Source: DASRHK01 sp035650495 (GTDB taxonomy: Bacteria > Pseudomonadota > Gammaproteobacteria > Nevskiales > Nevskiaceae). Taken from it: DNA of 37,435 nt. Where the stretch lies: NCBI GenBank assembly GCA_035650495.1, contig DASRHK010000005.1, forward strand, positions 1 through 37,435, read 5' to 3'. A program made the position numbers and the translations under genes. The notes under the pieces are model-generated. The model saw only the letters and a program-made list of their open reading frames with translations, was not told the DNA's origin and did not search any database. This document shows, piece after piece, positions 30,125 to 37,021 of this stretch. Within the stretch, counting starts at the first letter, position 1. Each line of letters opens with the position of its first letter.

Positions 30125-31930
30125 ATGCGCATCGAGGACTACGGCCTCATCGGCGACTGCGAGACCTCGGCGCTGGTCGGCCGCAACGGCTCGATCGACT
30201 GGCTGTGCTGGCCGCGTTTCGATTCCGGCGCGTGCTTTGCGGCGCTCCTCGGCGACGCCTCGCACGGGCGTTGGCAGATCGCGCCGACCGACCCGGGCGC
30301 GAAGATCACGCGGAAATACCGCGACGGCACGCTGATCCTCGAAACGCAATTCGAAACGCAGGAAGGCGCCGTCACGCTGATCGACTTCATGCCGCTGCGC
30401 GGAACGACGTCGGATCTGGTGCGCATGGTGCGCGGCGAGAAGGGCAGCGTCGAGCTGCGCATGGAGCTCGTGCTGCGCTTCGACTACGGCGTGATCGTGC
30501 CGTGGGTGAGCCGCATCGAGGACGGCGCGCTGCGCGCGGTCGCCGGCCCCGACATGACCGTGCTGCGTACGCCGGTCGCGGTGCGCGGCGAGGACCTGAA
30601 GACAGTCGCGAAATTCCGCGTCGAGAAAGGCGAGACGGTTCCGTTCGTGCTGAGCTACGGGCCGTCGCATCTCCCGCCGCCGACAGCGCTCAATCCGCGC
30701 AAGGCGCTCGCCGAGACCGAAAAGTACTGGCGCGACTGGAATGCGCAGTGCACTGCGACCGGACCATGGTGCGAAGCGGTGAAGCGCTCGCTGATCACGC
30801 TCAAGGCGCTGACCTATCGACCCACCGGCGGCATCGTCGCCGCGGCGACGACGTCGCTGCCGGAGCAGCTCGGCGGCTCGCGCAACTGGGACTATCGGTT
30901 CTGCTGGGTGCGCGACGCAACGCTGACGTTGCTCGCGCTGATGAACGGCGGCTACTTCGATGAAGCACAGGCATGGCGCGACTGGCTGATGCGCGCGGTC
31001 GCCGGCAGCGCGAAGCAGATGCAGATCATGTACGGCATCGGCGGCGAGCGGCGGCTCGACGAATGGGAAGTGCCGTGGCTGCCGGGCTTCGGCAATGCGA
31101 AGCCGGTCCGCATCGGCAACGCTGCGCACGAGCAGTTGCAGCTCGACGTCTACGGCGAGCTGATGGACGCGCTGCATCACGCGCGCCGCGGCGGTCTCTC
31201 CGGAAGCGAGTCCGCGTGGGCGCTGCAGCGCTCGCTGGTCGCGCATCTCGAGAAGATCTGGGAAGAGCCCGACGAAGGCATCTGGGAAGTGCGCGGCCCG
31301 CGGCAGCACTTCACCTATTCGAAAGTGATGGCATGGGTCGCGTTCGATCGCGCGGTGAAGGCGGTCGAGTCCTTCGGCCTGGAAGGGCCGCTCGATCGCT
31401 GGCGCCACACGCGCGATCGCATCCACGCGCAGGTCTGCGAGAACGGAGTCGATCCGCAGCGCGGCTGCTTCATGCAGGCGTACGGCAGCCGCAATCTCGA
31501 CGCGAGCCTGCTGCTCCTGCCGCAGCTCGGCTTCATCGATTGCCACGATCCACGCTTCGAGGCGACTGTCGCGGCGATCGAGGAGCATCTGATCCGCGAC
31601 GGCTTCGTCCTTCGCTACGACACCGGCGCCTCCGACGACGGCCTGCCGCCGGGCGAGGGCGCGTTCCTCGCGTGCAGCTTCTGGCTCGCCGACGCCTACG
31701 TGATGCTCGGCCGCAAGGCCGACGCGGAGAAGCTGTTCAAGCGCCTGCTCGCGATCCGTAACGATCTCGGCTTGCTCGCCGAGGAATACGATCCGCGAGC
31801 GCAGCAGCTCGTCGGCAATTTCCCGCAGGCGTTCTCGCACATCGCGCTGATCAACACGGCACTCAACCTGTCGCGCGCGTCGAAGCCGGCCGACCAGCGG
31901 GCAGAGCAGGGCGAGCCGGTCACCCCTTGA
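30125..31930 (+). CDS. GH15 family glycoside hydrolase (glucoamylase/trehalase-like)
   Basis: 601 residues from ATG 30125 (TTG 30107 would add six). It starts with the typical IEDYGLIGDCETSALVGRNG and SIDWLCWPRFDS, then a beta-sandwich domain to about residue 210, then the (alpha/alpha)6 barrel with RNWDYRFCWVRDATLTLLAL. The catalytic glutamates are expected in E-E-P-D-E-G-I-W-E near residue 380 and E-E-Y-D-P near residue 553. There is no signal peptide, so it is cytoplasmic, as trehalases of this type are. It releases glucose for the dehydrogenase encoded 4 bases upstream. The stop codon lies inside a heat-shock-like promoter. Confidence 0.92.
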   Translation: MRIEDYGLIGDCETSALVGRNGSIDWLCWPRFDSGACFAALLGDASHGRWQIAPTDPGAKITRKYRDGTLILETQFETQEGAVTLIDFMPLRGTTSDLVRMVRGEKGSVELRMELVLRFDYGVIVPWVSRIEDGALRAVAGPDMTVLRTPVAVRGEDLKTVAKFRVEKGETVPFVLSYGPSHLPPPTALNPRKALAETEKYWRDWNAQCTATGPWCEAVKRSLITLKALTYRPTGGIVAAATTSLPEQLGGSRNWDYRFCWVRDATLTLLALMNGGYFDEAQAWRDWLMRAVAGSAKQMQIMYGIGGERRLDEWEVPWLPGFGNAKPVRIGNAAHEQLQLDVYGELMDALHHARRGGLSGSESAWALQRSLVAHLEKIWEEPDEGIWEVRGPRQHFTYSKVMAWVAFDRAVKAVESFGLEGPLDRWRHTRDRIHAQVCENGVDPQRGCFMQAYGSRNLDASLLLLPQLGFIDCHDPRFEATVAAIEEHLIRDGFVLRYDTGASDDGLPPGEGAFLACSFWLADAYVMLGRKADAEKLFKRLLAIRNDLGLLAEEYDPRAQQLVGNFPQAFSHIALINTALNLSRASKPADQRAEQGEPVTP

Positions 31931-31954
31931 AAATTCCGGGGTCCGGCCCTATTC
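31926..31954 (+). promoter_or_regulatory. Sigma-32-like heat-shock promoter before the Hsp20 genes
   Basis: CTTGAAA at 31926-31932 matches the sigma-32 -35 consensus exactly. After 14 bases, CCCTATTC (31947-31954) resembles the -10 consensus CCCCATnT with two differences. The -35 overlaps the TGA stop of the GH15 gene. Two direct repeats of CCGGCCCT (31943 and 31961) lie around the predicted start site. The first Hsp20 ATG is 57 bases downstream. Confidence 0.6.
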
Positions 31955-32011
31955 GGGAAACCGGCCCTGGGGAGGGTCCTCAGGGCGTCAACCATCCTTG
32001 AGGAGGACTTT

Positions 32012-32455
32012 ATGTGGACTGAGTTACTGGCTGAATCCACCCGCCTCTTCGACGAGTTCGACTGGCTGAGCCGTGAGATGGACCGGCTCTTCGAGCCGGT
32101 GGGCAGTCCCGGCCTGCGGTCGCAACTCGGTGGCGGGTATCCAACGGTCAACGTGGTGACGGACGAAGACGCGTTCCACGTCCTGGTGTTCGCGCCCGGC
32201 ATCGCCGCCGACCAGCTCGACGTCTCCGTGCACGGCCGCAATCTGGTGATCAGCGGCAAGCGCGAAGCACCGTCGACGGGCGACGACAAGCAGATCTGGA
32301 TCAACGAGCGCTTCGCCGGCGAGTTCAAGCGCGCGCTGACGCTGCCGGACGATCTCGATCCGCAGCGCGTCGAGGCGCAGAGCCGCGACGGCGTGCTCTG
32401 GATCCGAGTCGGGCGAAGTGAAGCCGCGAAGCCGCGCAAGATCGCGGTGCATTGA
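32012..32455 (+). CDS. hsp20: Hsp20/alpha-crystallin small heat-shock protein, first copy
   Basis: 147 residues. A short N-terminal arm (MWTELLAESTRLFDEFDWLS) is followed by the alpha-crystallin domain: YPTVNVVTDEDAFHVLVFAP, GIAADQLDVSVHGRNLVISG, FAGEFKRALTLPDDLD and DGVLWIRVG. The C-terminal I-x-I/V anchoring motif is reduced to KIAVH. Small heat-shock proteins hold unfolding proteins in soluble oligomers. AGGAGG lies 5 bases before the start, and a sigma-32-like promoter is upstream. The second Hsp20 gene follows after 13 bases, giving a two-protein system. Confidence 0.93.
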   Translation: MWTELLAESTRLFDEFDWLSREMDRLFEPVGSPGLRSQLGGGYPTVNVVTDEDAFHVLVFAPGIAADQLDVSVHGRNLVISGKREAPSTGDDKQIWINERFAGEFKRALTLPDDLDPQRVEAQSRDGVLWIRVGRSEAAKPRKIAVH

Positions 32456-32468
32456 GGAGGTGACTGAC

Positions 32469-32897
32469 ATGGCCAAGACCAACGTTGAAACCACCGTCAA
32501 GACCAGCAAAGGCATCGTTCCTCAGGAAGTGAGCCAGCTGCCGTCGCAGAACGAGACGATGCGGGAAATCCATCTGCAGCCCGCCGTCGACATCGTCGAG
32601 GACGCCAAGGGCATCACGCTCTACGCGGACCTGCCGGGCGTCAATCGCGATGGGCTCAATCTGCGCGTCGAAGGCGAGAGCCTCGTGATCGAAGGCACCA
32701 GCAAGCTCGAGCTTCCGAAGGGCGCGAAGCCCGTCTACGCGGAGCAGCGAGCGCTGTCGTTTCGCCGGCGCTTTACGCTCTCGACCGACCTGGATGCGGA
32801 GAAGATCGAGGCCAAGCTTGCCAATGGCGTGCTGATGCTTCGGATCCCCAAGACCCAGGCCGCGCAGCCGAGGCAGATCGAAGTCAAGGTTGGCTGA
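32469..32897 (+). CDS. hsp20: Hsp20/alpha-crystallin small heat-shock protein, second copy
   Basis: 142 residues. The N-terminal arm is polar (MAKTNVETTVKTSKGIVPQE) and lacks the aromatic residues of the first copy. The alpha-crystallin domain runs from HLQPAVDIVEDAKGITLYAD through LPGVNRDGLNLRVEGESLVI and FRRRFTLSTDLDAEKIEAKL to NGVLMLRIPK, with a C-terminal RQIEVKVG that offers an I-x-V anchor. GAGGAGGTG precedes the start. The differing arms suggest the two paralogues co-assemble or divide labour, as IbpA and IbpB do in enterics. A strong inverted repeat ends the operon. Confidence 0.93.
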   Translation: MAKTNVETTVKTSKGIVPQEVSQLPSQNETMREIHLQPAVDIVEDAKGITLYADLPGVNRDGLNLRVEGESLVIEGTSKLELPKGAKPVYAEQRALSFRRRFTLSTDLDAEKIEAKLANGVLMLRIPKTQAAQPRQIEVKVG

Positions 32898-32912
32898 CCT
32901 TGAAGCGGTGGC

Positions 32913-32948
32913 CGGCGCCGCGTCGTGATCCGGCGCGGCGCCGGTTTG
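32913..32948. terminator. Hairpin terminator between convergent genes
   Basis: CCGGCGCCGCG (32913-32923) and CGCGGCGCCGG (32935-32945) form a perfect 11-bp stem with an 11-base loop, followed by TTT. It lies between the Hsp20 stop at 32897 and the stop of the opposite-strand SRPBCC gene at 32950, so it can serve the + strand. The T-run is short, so termination may be imperfect. Confidence 0.6.
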
Positions 32949-32949
32949 C

Positions 32950-33393
32950 TCAGGCGTCCGGAATCTCCGGCTCGACCAGCGTCGCGAGCTGGGCCAGCGA
33001 CTCCTGCCAGCCGAGGTAACACATCTCCGGCGGAATCGCGTCCGGGATGTTCTCCTGCACGGCCGTGATCTCGGTGCCGCAGATCACCTTCTTCAGCGTG
33101 ATCGTCGTGATCATCTCGCCCGGCATGTTCGGGTCGTCGAACTTGTCCGAATAGCGCAGCTTCTCGTTCGCCACGAGCTCCAGATACTTCCCGCCGAACG
33201 AATGACTGTTCTGCGTCGTGAAATTCGTGAACGACATGCGGAACGTGCCGCCGACCTTCACGTTCTGCTCGTGCACCGTGCACGTGAAGCCATACGGCGG
33301 GATCCACTTCGCGATCGCCGGCGTGGTGAACGCGCGATACACCTTCTCCGGCGTGGTCTTGAGGACGCGGTGCAGCTTGATCGTGCTACCCAT
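32950..33393 (-). CDS. SRPBCC/AHSA1 family protein
   Basis: 147 residues with the typical start of an Aha1-C-terminal-like START domain: TIKLHRVLKTTPEKVYRAFT, PAIAKWIPPYGFTCTVHEQN, VKVGGTFRMSFTNF and PGEMITTITLKKV. It ends with a helix (MCYLGWQESLAQLATLVEPE) that closes the hydrophobic cavity. These proteins bind small hydrophobic ligands or assist stress responses; no catalytic site is known for most. It stands alone, converging on the Hsp20 pair, and is preceded by a 117-bp gap carrying a degenerate palindrome. Confidence 0.88.
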   Translation of the reverse strand: MGSTIKLHRVLKTTPEKVYRAFTTPAIAKWIPPYGFTCTVHEQNVKVGGTFRMSFTNFTTQNSHSFGGKYLELVANEKLRYSDKFDDPNMPGEMITTITLKKVICGTEITAVQENIPDAIPPEMCYLGWQESLAQLATLVEPEIPDA

Positions 33394-33423
33394 GACTAGT
33401 CTCCTGTTCGATGGCGGTTGAGG

Positions 33424-33441
33424 GTCGGCCTTTAGACCGAC
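33424..33441. repeat. Degenerate copy of the GTCGGCCT palindrome
   Basis: GTCGGCCT, TT, AGACCGAC: the same 8-2-8 arrangement as 8128-8145, with one mismatched pair. It lies in the gap upstream of the SRPBCC gene. Confidence 0.45.
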
Positions 33442-33510
33442 TTGTCATTGAGTAGTCGAATGGGTGGGGTGGATTTCGACAGCCGCTACGATCGTGCTGC
33501 CCAACGATCC

Positions 33511-33915
33511 TCACTGTCGCTTGATCCCGAACACGGGACCAAGAGTGGTTGGATAGGCCGCGCGGTCGCCCACAGCGAAATTCACGAACCTGAAGCGGTA
33601 GGTACCGGAGGACACCCTCTTTTCAAGAGTGAATTCATCTTTCCAGTAGTGCCACTGAATGTCGCGCGACTCGCCAGGCTGCAACTCCAGTACCCAGATT
33701 GCCTTGTTGTAGGTCGGCAGGGCCGCCCACGTCGAGTCCGGTTGCAGTTGCTCGATGTCCACGCGCACTCTCAACGGTACTTTTGAGGTGTTGGTCAGCG
33801 CGGCGCGAACTGGGTTGTTGTCAGCATAGGCCACTTGCGCATGCAGCCAATCATCCTCTCCAGCCGCTACGACAGCGAACATCGAGGTGAGCAACATCAA
33901 TAGGGTACGAATCAT
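33511..33915 (-). CDS. Secreted hypothetical protein with Ig-like look
   Basis: 134 residues. A signal peptide (MIRTLLMLLTSMFAVVAAG) is followed by about 115 residues of beta-type sequence: NNPVRAALTNTSKVPLRVRV, VLELQPGESRDIQWHYWKDE and SSGTYRFRFVNFAVGD. The pattern of short strands and a P-G-E-S turn resembles bacterial immunoglobulin-like domains, but I cannot name the family. There are no cysteines after the signal. Base and codon use are clearly less GC-rich than the neighbours, so recent acquisition is possible. It reads in the same direction as the SRPBCC gene. Confidence 0.65.
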   Translation of the reverse strand: MIRTLLMLLTSMFAVVAAGEDDWLHAQVAYADNNPVRAALTNTSKVPLRVRVDIEQLQPDSTWAALPTYNKAIWVLELQPGESRDIQWHYWKDEFTLEKRVSSGTYRFRFVNFAVGDRAAYPTTLGPVFGIKRQ

Positions 33916-33953
33916 GGTGAGGCCTAACTCGAAATCGTCGACAGCATCGATGC

Positions 33954-34841
33954 CTAATCCCTAAACCTCTTCCCCAAATCCCCATACGCGTCGATCCTGC
34001 GATCTCTCAAGAACGGCCACCACCGCCTCACGTTTTCGCTCCGCGTGAGATCCACATCCGCGACGAGCACCTGTTCTGCATCAGCAGCGCGCGCGATGAA
34101 CTCGCCCTGCGGACCCGCGATGAAGCTCGTGCCCCAGAACTGTGAGCCTTTGGTTTGTCCGCAGGGATCGGGCTCGAAGCCGATGCGATTGGCGACGACG
34201 ACGGGCAAGCCGTTCGCGACGGCGTGCGCGCGCTGGATCGTGACCCACGCGTCGCGCTGACGTTCCTGCTCATCCTTCGCGTCGTCGGGATTCCAGCCGA
34301 TCGCGGTCGGGTAGAGCAGCAGGTCGGCGCCGGCGAGCGTCATCAGGCGCGCGCCTTCGGGATACCACTGGTCCCAGCACACGAGCACGCCGAGCTTGCC
34401 GACGCTGGTCTGGATCGGCGTGAAACCGAGATCGCCGGGCGTGAAGTAGAACTTCTCGTAGTAGCCGGGATCGTCGGGAATGTGCATCTTGCGGTACTTG
34501 CCGGCGAGGGTGCCGTCGCGCTCGAGCACCACCGCGGTGTTGTGATAGATGCCGGCGGCGCGGCGCTCGAACAGCGAGCCGACGATGACGACGCCGAGCT
34601 CCTTCGCGAGCTTGCCGAGCCGCTCGGTCGACGGTCCGGGAATCGGCTCGGCGAGCGAGAACAGCTCGGTCGATTCGTGCTGGCAGAAGTAAACGCTCGC
34701 GTGCAGCTCTTGCAGCAGTACGAGGCGCGCGCCGTCGGCTGCAGCCTTGCGGATGCCGGCTTCGGACTTCTTCAGGTTCTCTTCGCGATCGGGGCCGCAG
34801 CTCTGCTGCACCAGGCCGACGCGCAGGATTTTGCTGGTCAT
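33954..34841 (-). CDS. aguB: N-carbamoylputrescine amidase
   Basis: 295 residues of the nitrilase superfamily with the full triad: Glu45 (LLQELHASV), Lys118 (KYRKMHIPDD) and Cys155 (VLVCWDQWYPE). DPGYYEKFYFTPGDLGF and the ending NVRRWWPFLRDRRIDAYGDL are characteristic of AguB. It hydrolyses N-carbamoylputrescine to putrescine, carbon dioxide and ammonia, the last step of the agmatine route. The partner agmatine deiminase gene is not in the window. An inverted repeat (34840-34868) covers its ribosome site and start, which may limit translation. Confidence 0.93.
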   Translation of the reverse strand: MTSKILRVGLVQQSCGPDREENLKKSEAGIRKAAADGARLVLLQELHASVYFCQHESTELFSLAEPIPGPSTERLGKLAKELGVVIVGSLFERRAAGIYHNTAVVLERDGTLAGKYRKMHIPDDPGYYEKFYFTPGDLGFTPIQTSVGKLGVLVCWDQWYPEGARLMTLAGADLLLYPTAIGWNPDDAKDEQERQRDAWVTIQRAHAVANGLPVVVANRIGFEPDPCGQTKGSQFWGTSFIAGPQGEFIARAADAEQVLVADVDLTRSENVRRWWPFLRDRRIDAYGDLGKRFRD

Positions 34842-34868
34842 CGCCGCCTCTGCTAATGGGGCGGCGAT
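34840..34868 (-). promoter_or_regulatory. Hairpin over the aguB ribosome site
   Basis: On the minus strand, ATCGCCGCC, an 11-base loop and GGCGGCGAT form a perfect 9-bp stem. The AGAGG ribosome-binding sequence lies at the loop/stem border and the last two stem bases are the AT of the ATG. The structure could hold back translation, or end the upstream transcript. Confidence 0.4.
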
Positions 34869-34887
34869 TGTATCGCGCGGGGTGTCG

Positions 34888-35208
34888 CTACTTCGAGGGC
34901 AGCGCCTCTTGCGCCGGCGGCGCTTCCGGCCGTGCGGCCTGCGTTTCCGCGAGCTCGGCCACGAGCTCGACGATCTTGGTGCGCAGCGCTTCGCGATCGA
35001 GGCCGGTCAGTTTCCCGGCCGCGCCGAGCACGCGCAGCATGAGAGCGAGCGACACGCGCAGCGCGAGCGAGGCAGGGATCTCCGACAGCACGAGGCGGCT
35101 GACGTCGAGTCCGCCGAGGCGGCCCGGCGTCAGTTGCCGGAGTTCTTCAGGCTTGCGCAGCTTGTTGCGACGCCGCTCGCGCAGCGATTTTGGATCGAAT
35201 GAGGCCAT
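34888..35208 (-). CDS. Small hypothetical protein
   Basis: 106 residues from ATG 35208 (an earlier start at 35238 would add ten residues). The N-terminus is very basic (FDPKSLRERRRNKLRKPEEL), the middle is helical (LSEIPASLALRVSLALMLRV, then LDREALRTKIVELVAELAET), and the tail is Pro/Ala-rich. No signal peptide or clear membrane helix. I do not recognise a family. It lies 46 bases upstream of aguB on the same strand. The basic head might bind nucleic acid, but nothing else supports this. Confidence 0.6.
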   Translation of the reverse strand: MASFDPKSLRERRRNKLRKPEELRQLTPGRLGGLDVSRLVLSEIPASLALRVSLALMLRVLGAAGKLTGLDREALRTKIVELVAELAETQAARPEAPPAQEALPSK

Positions 35209-35286
35209 GCCCCGCCATTGTGCTTCGCGCGCGCGCAAGACCTTGTAGAGAAAACCTACCCGTCGTCGTGCGAAATGTGCTCGAAA

Positions 35287-37005
35287 TCAAGTGTCGGGGG
35301 TGAACAGCTTGAAGAAGCCGATCAGCGCGAGCTTGTTGCCTTTGACCACCTCGAAATCGGTCGCGAGCGAGATCGCCGGCGCGCGCAGCTGCGCGAGCAT
35401 CTCCTTGAACGCCTGCGACGGCACCTTTACCTGCAGTTCGAGATTGTCGAGCAGCACCGGTTGGATTTCAGTCACGCCGTGGCGGATCCACAGCGTGTAG
35501 TTCTCGCCGGTATCGGTGAACGTGAAGCCGACTTTCTCGTCGAGATCGAGGGTGTCCTCGGCGTGCAGGTTGACGGCGAGCGCGTCGAAGAACGGTCCGA
35601 CCGGCATGTCGTGGATCATCCCGGGCTCGGGCTGCGCGAAACGTCCGGGCAGCTTCAGTCCGTCGTGCAATTCGTGCGCGGTCGTCAGGTAGTAGTGCCG
35701 CGCGTTCGGATTGCTCGCGACCGAGCCGAGCGCCATCAGCGCGGCGTAGCGCGCTTGCCTGGCTTTCTCGTTGTTCGGATCGACGCGCAGCAGTCGATCG
35801 CTCATCTGCAGCACCCACTGATGCTCGCCGTTCTTCTCGGCGTCCTCGATCTTCTGCGCGAGCGCGGTCGCGCCGCCGGCGAGATCGACGAACTTCCTCG
35901 CCTCGTCGTCGGGCGCGAGCGGATCGAGCGTCGTCACATTGCCGTCGAACCAGCCGAGGTTGCCGCTGAACACGCTGCGCGCCGACCAGCGCGCAGTGCC
36001 GTAGAACTCCTGGAGGAAGGGATGCTTCGCCAGATGATCCGGCAGTCGCAGCGTCGCGACGATCTCGTCCGGCGTCTTGCCCTGATTGATCATGCGCACC
36101 GTCTGCTCGTAGACGTAGCGGATCGCGTCGCGATACGCGGTGAGCGTGTCGTAGATGTTTTGCTCGCCTTCGAGTGGGCGCGTGTGGCTCGGCACCAGGA
36201 ACGCGGGCTTGAGCGCGCGCGCCTTGTCGAGGCTCGCGGCCCAGCCCTTGAGATCGCGATAGGTCGTGCCGCGGATCGTGTAGAGATTCGGGAACGCCTT
36301 GTAGATGTCGTCGCCGACCAGCAGCGCGCGCTTCTCGGGCAGCCACACGAACAGCGTGTCGTCGGTCTCGCCCGGCGCGTGGATCAGCTTGAAGTGCACG
36401 CCGCCGATGGTGTCTTCCATCTCTTCGCCGAACGAGACGTTCGGGCGCAGCAGATGGATGCGCGTGTCGTCCTTGAAGCCGATGTACGGCCCGAGCCCGA
36501 CGTTGACCATCTCGTCGGCCGTGAGCTTGCTGCCGTACATCCGCATCGCGCGGCGCGTGAGGATCGTCTGGAACTCGGTGGCGAGCTTGTCGGCGGTCTT
36601 GATCACGCCTTCCTGCGCGATGACCTTGAGGTCGGCGGGCGCGCCTTCCGCGAAGACCGACGCGCCGCCGGTGTGATCGGGATGGCTGTGCGTGTAGATG
36701 ATCGCGCGCACCGGCTTCTGGGTGATCTTGCGGAACTCGGCGAGCACCGCGCGCGCGTCGTCGGTGCTGATCGTCGTGTCGACGATGACGACGCCGTCGG
36801 TGCCCTCGAGCAGGATCGAGTTCGCCGCGGAATAGCCCACGGCGGAATAGACGCCGTCGGTGACCTTGATGACCTGCTTCTTGAACTCGTCGCTGTGCGC
36901 GGCGAGGTCGGCGGGCGTGTGCGTCGGTGCGGCGGCTTGCTCCGGCGCTTTGGATTTCGAGCAGGCAGCGACGAGCAGCACGACGACGAGCAGTGCGATC
37001 CGCAT
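35287..37005 (-). CDS. Alkylsulfatase-like metallo-beta-lactamase-fold lipoprotein
   Basis: 572 residues. The N-terminus is a lipoprotein signal with L-V-A-A-C (Cys15). The metallo-beta-lactamase core has the zinc motif THSHPDH (His106, His108, Asp110, His111), then LIHAPGETDD and LVPSHTRPLEG. The rest has the layout of the alkylsulfatase dimerisation domain (residues about 300-440, including HPFLQEFYGTARWSARSVFS and LGWFDGN) and the SCP2-like C-terminal domain. SdsA1-type enzymes hydrolyse long-chain alkyl sulfates; others in the group act on other esters. It starts 16 bases after the DUF1329 stop with GGGGGAG as ribosome site, so both are co-transcribed. Confidence 0.92.
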   Translation of the reverse strand: MRIALLVVVLLVAACSKSKAPEQAAAPTHTPADLAAHSDEFKKQVIKVTDGVYSAVGYSAANSILLEGTDGVVIVDTTISTDDARAVLAEFRKITQKPVRAIIYTHSHPDHTGGASVFAEGAPADLKVIAQEGVIKTADKLATEFQTILTRRAMRMYGSKLTADEMVNVGLGPYIGFKDDTRIHLLRPNVSFGEEMEDTIGGVHFKLIHAPGETDDTLFVWLPEKRALLVGDDIYKAFPNLYTIRGTTYRDLKGWAASLDKARALKPAFLVPSHTRPLEGEQNIYDTLTAYRDAIRYVYEQTVRMINQGKTPDEIVATLRLPDHLAKHPFLQEFYGTARWSARSVFSGNLGWFDGNVTTLDPLAPDDEARKFVDLAGGATALAQKIEDAEKNGEHQWVLQMSDRLLRVDPNNEKARQARYAALMALGSVASNPNARHYYLTTAHELHDGLKLPGRFAQPEPGMIHDMPVGPFFDALAVNLHAEDTLDLDEKVGFTFTDTGENYTLWIRHGVTEIQPVLLDNLELQVKVPSQAFKEMLAQLRAPAISLATDFEVVKGNKLALIGFFKLFTPDT

Positions 37006-37021
37006 GAGAACTCCCCCGGTC

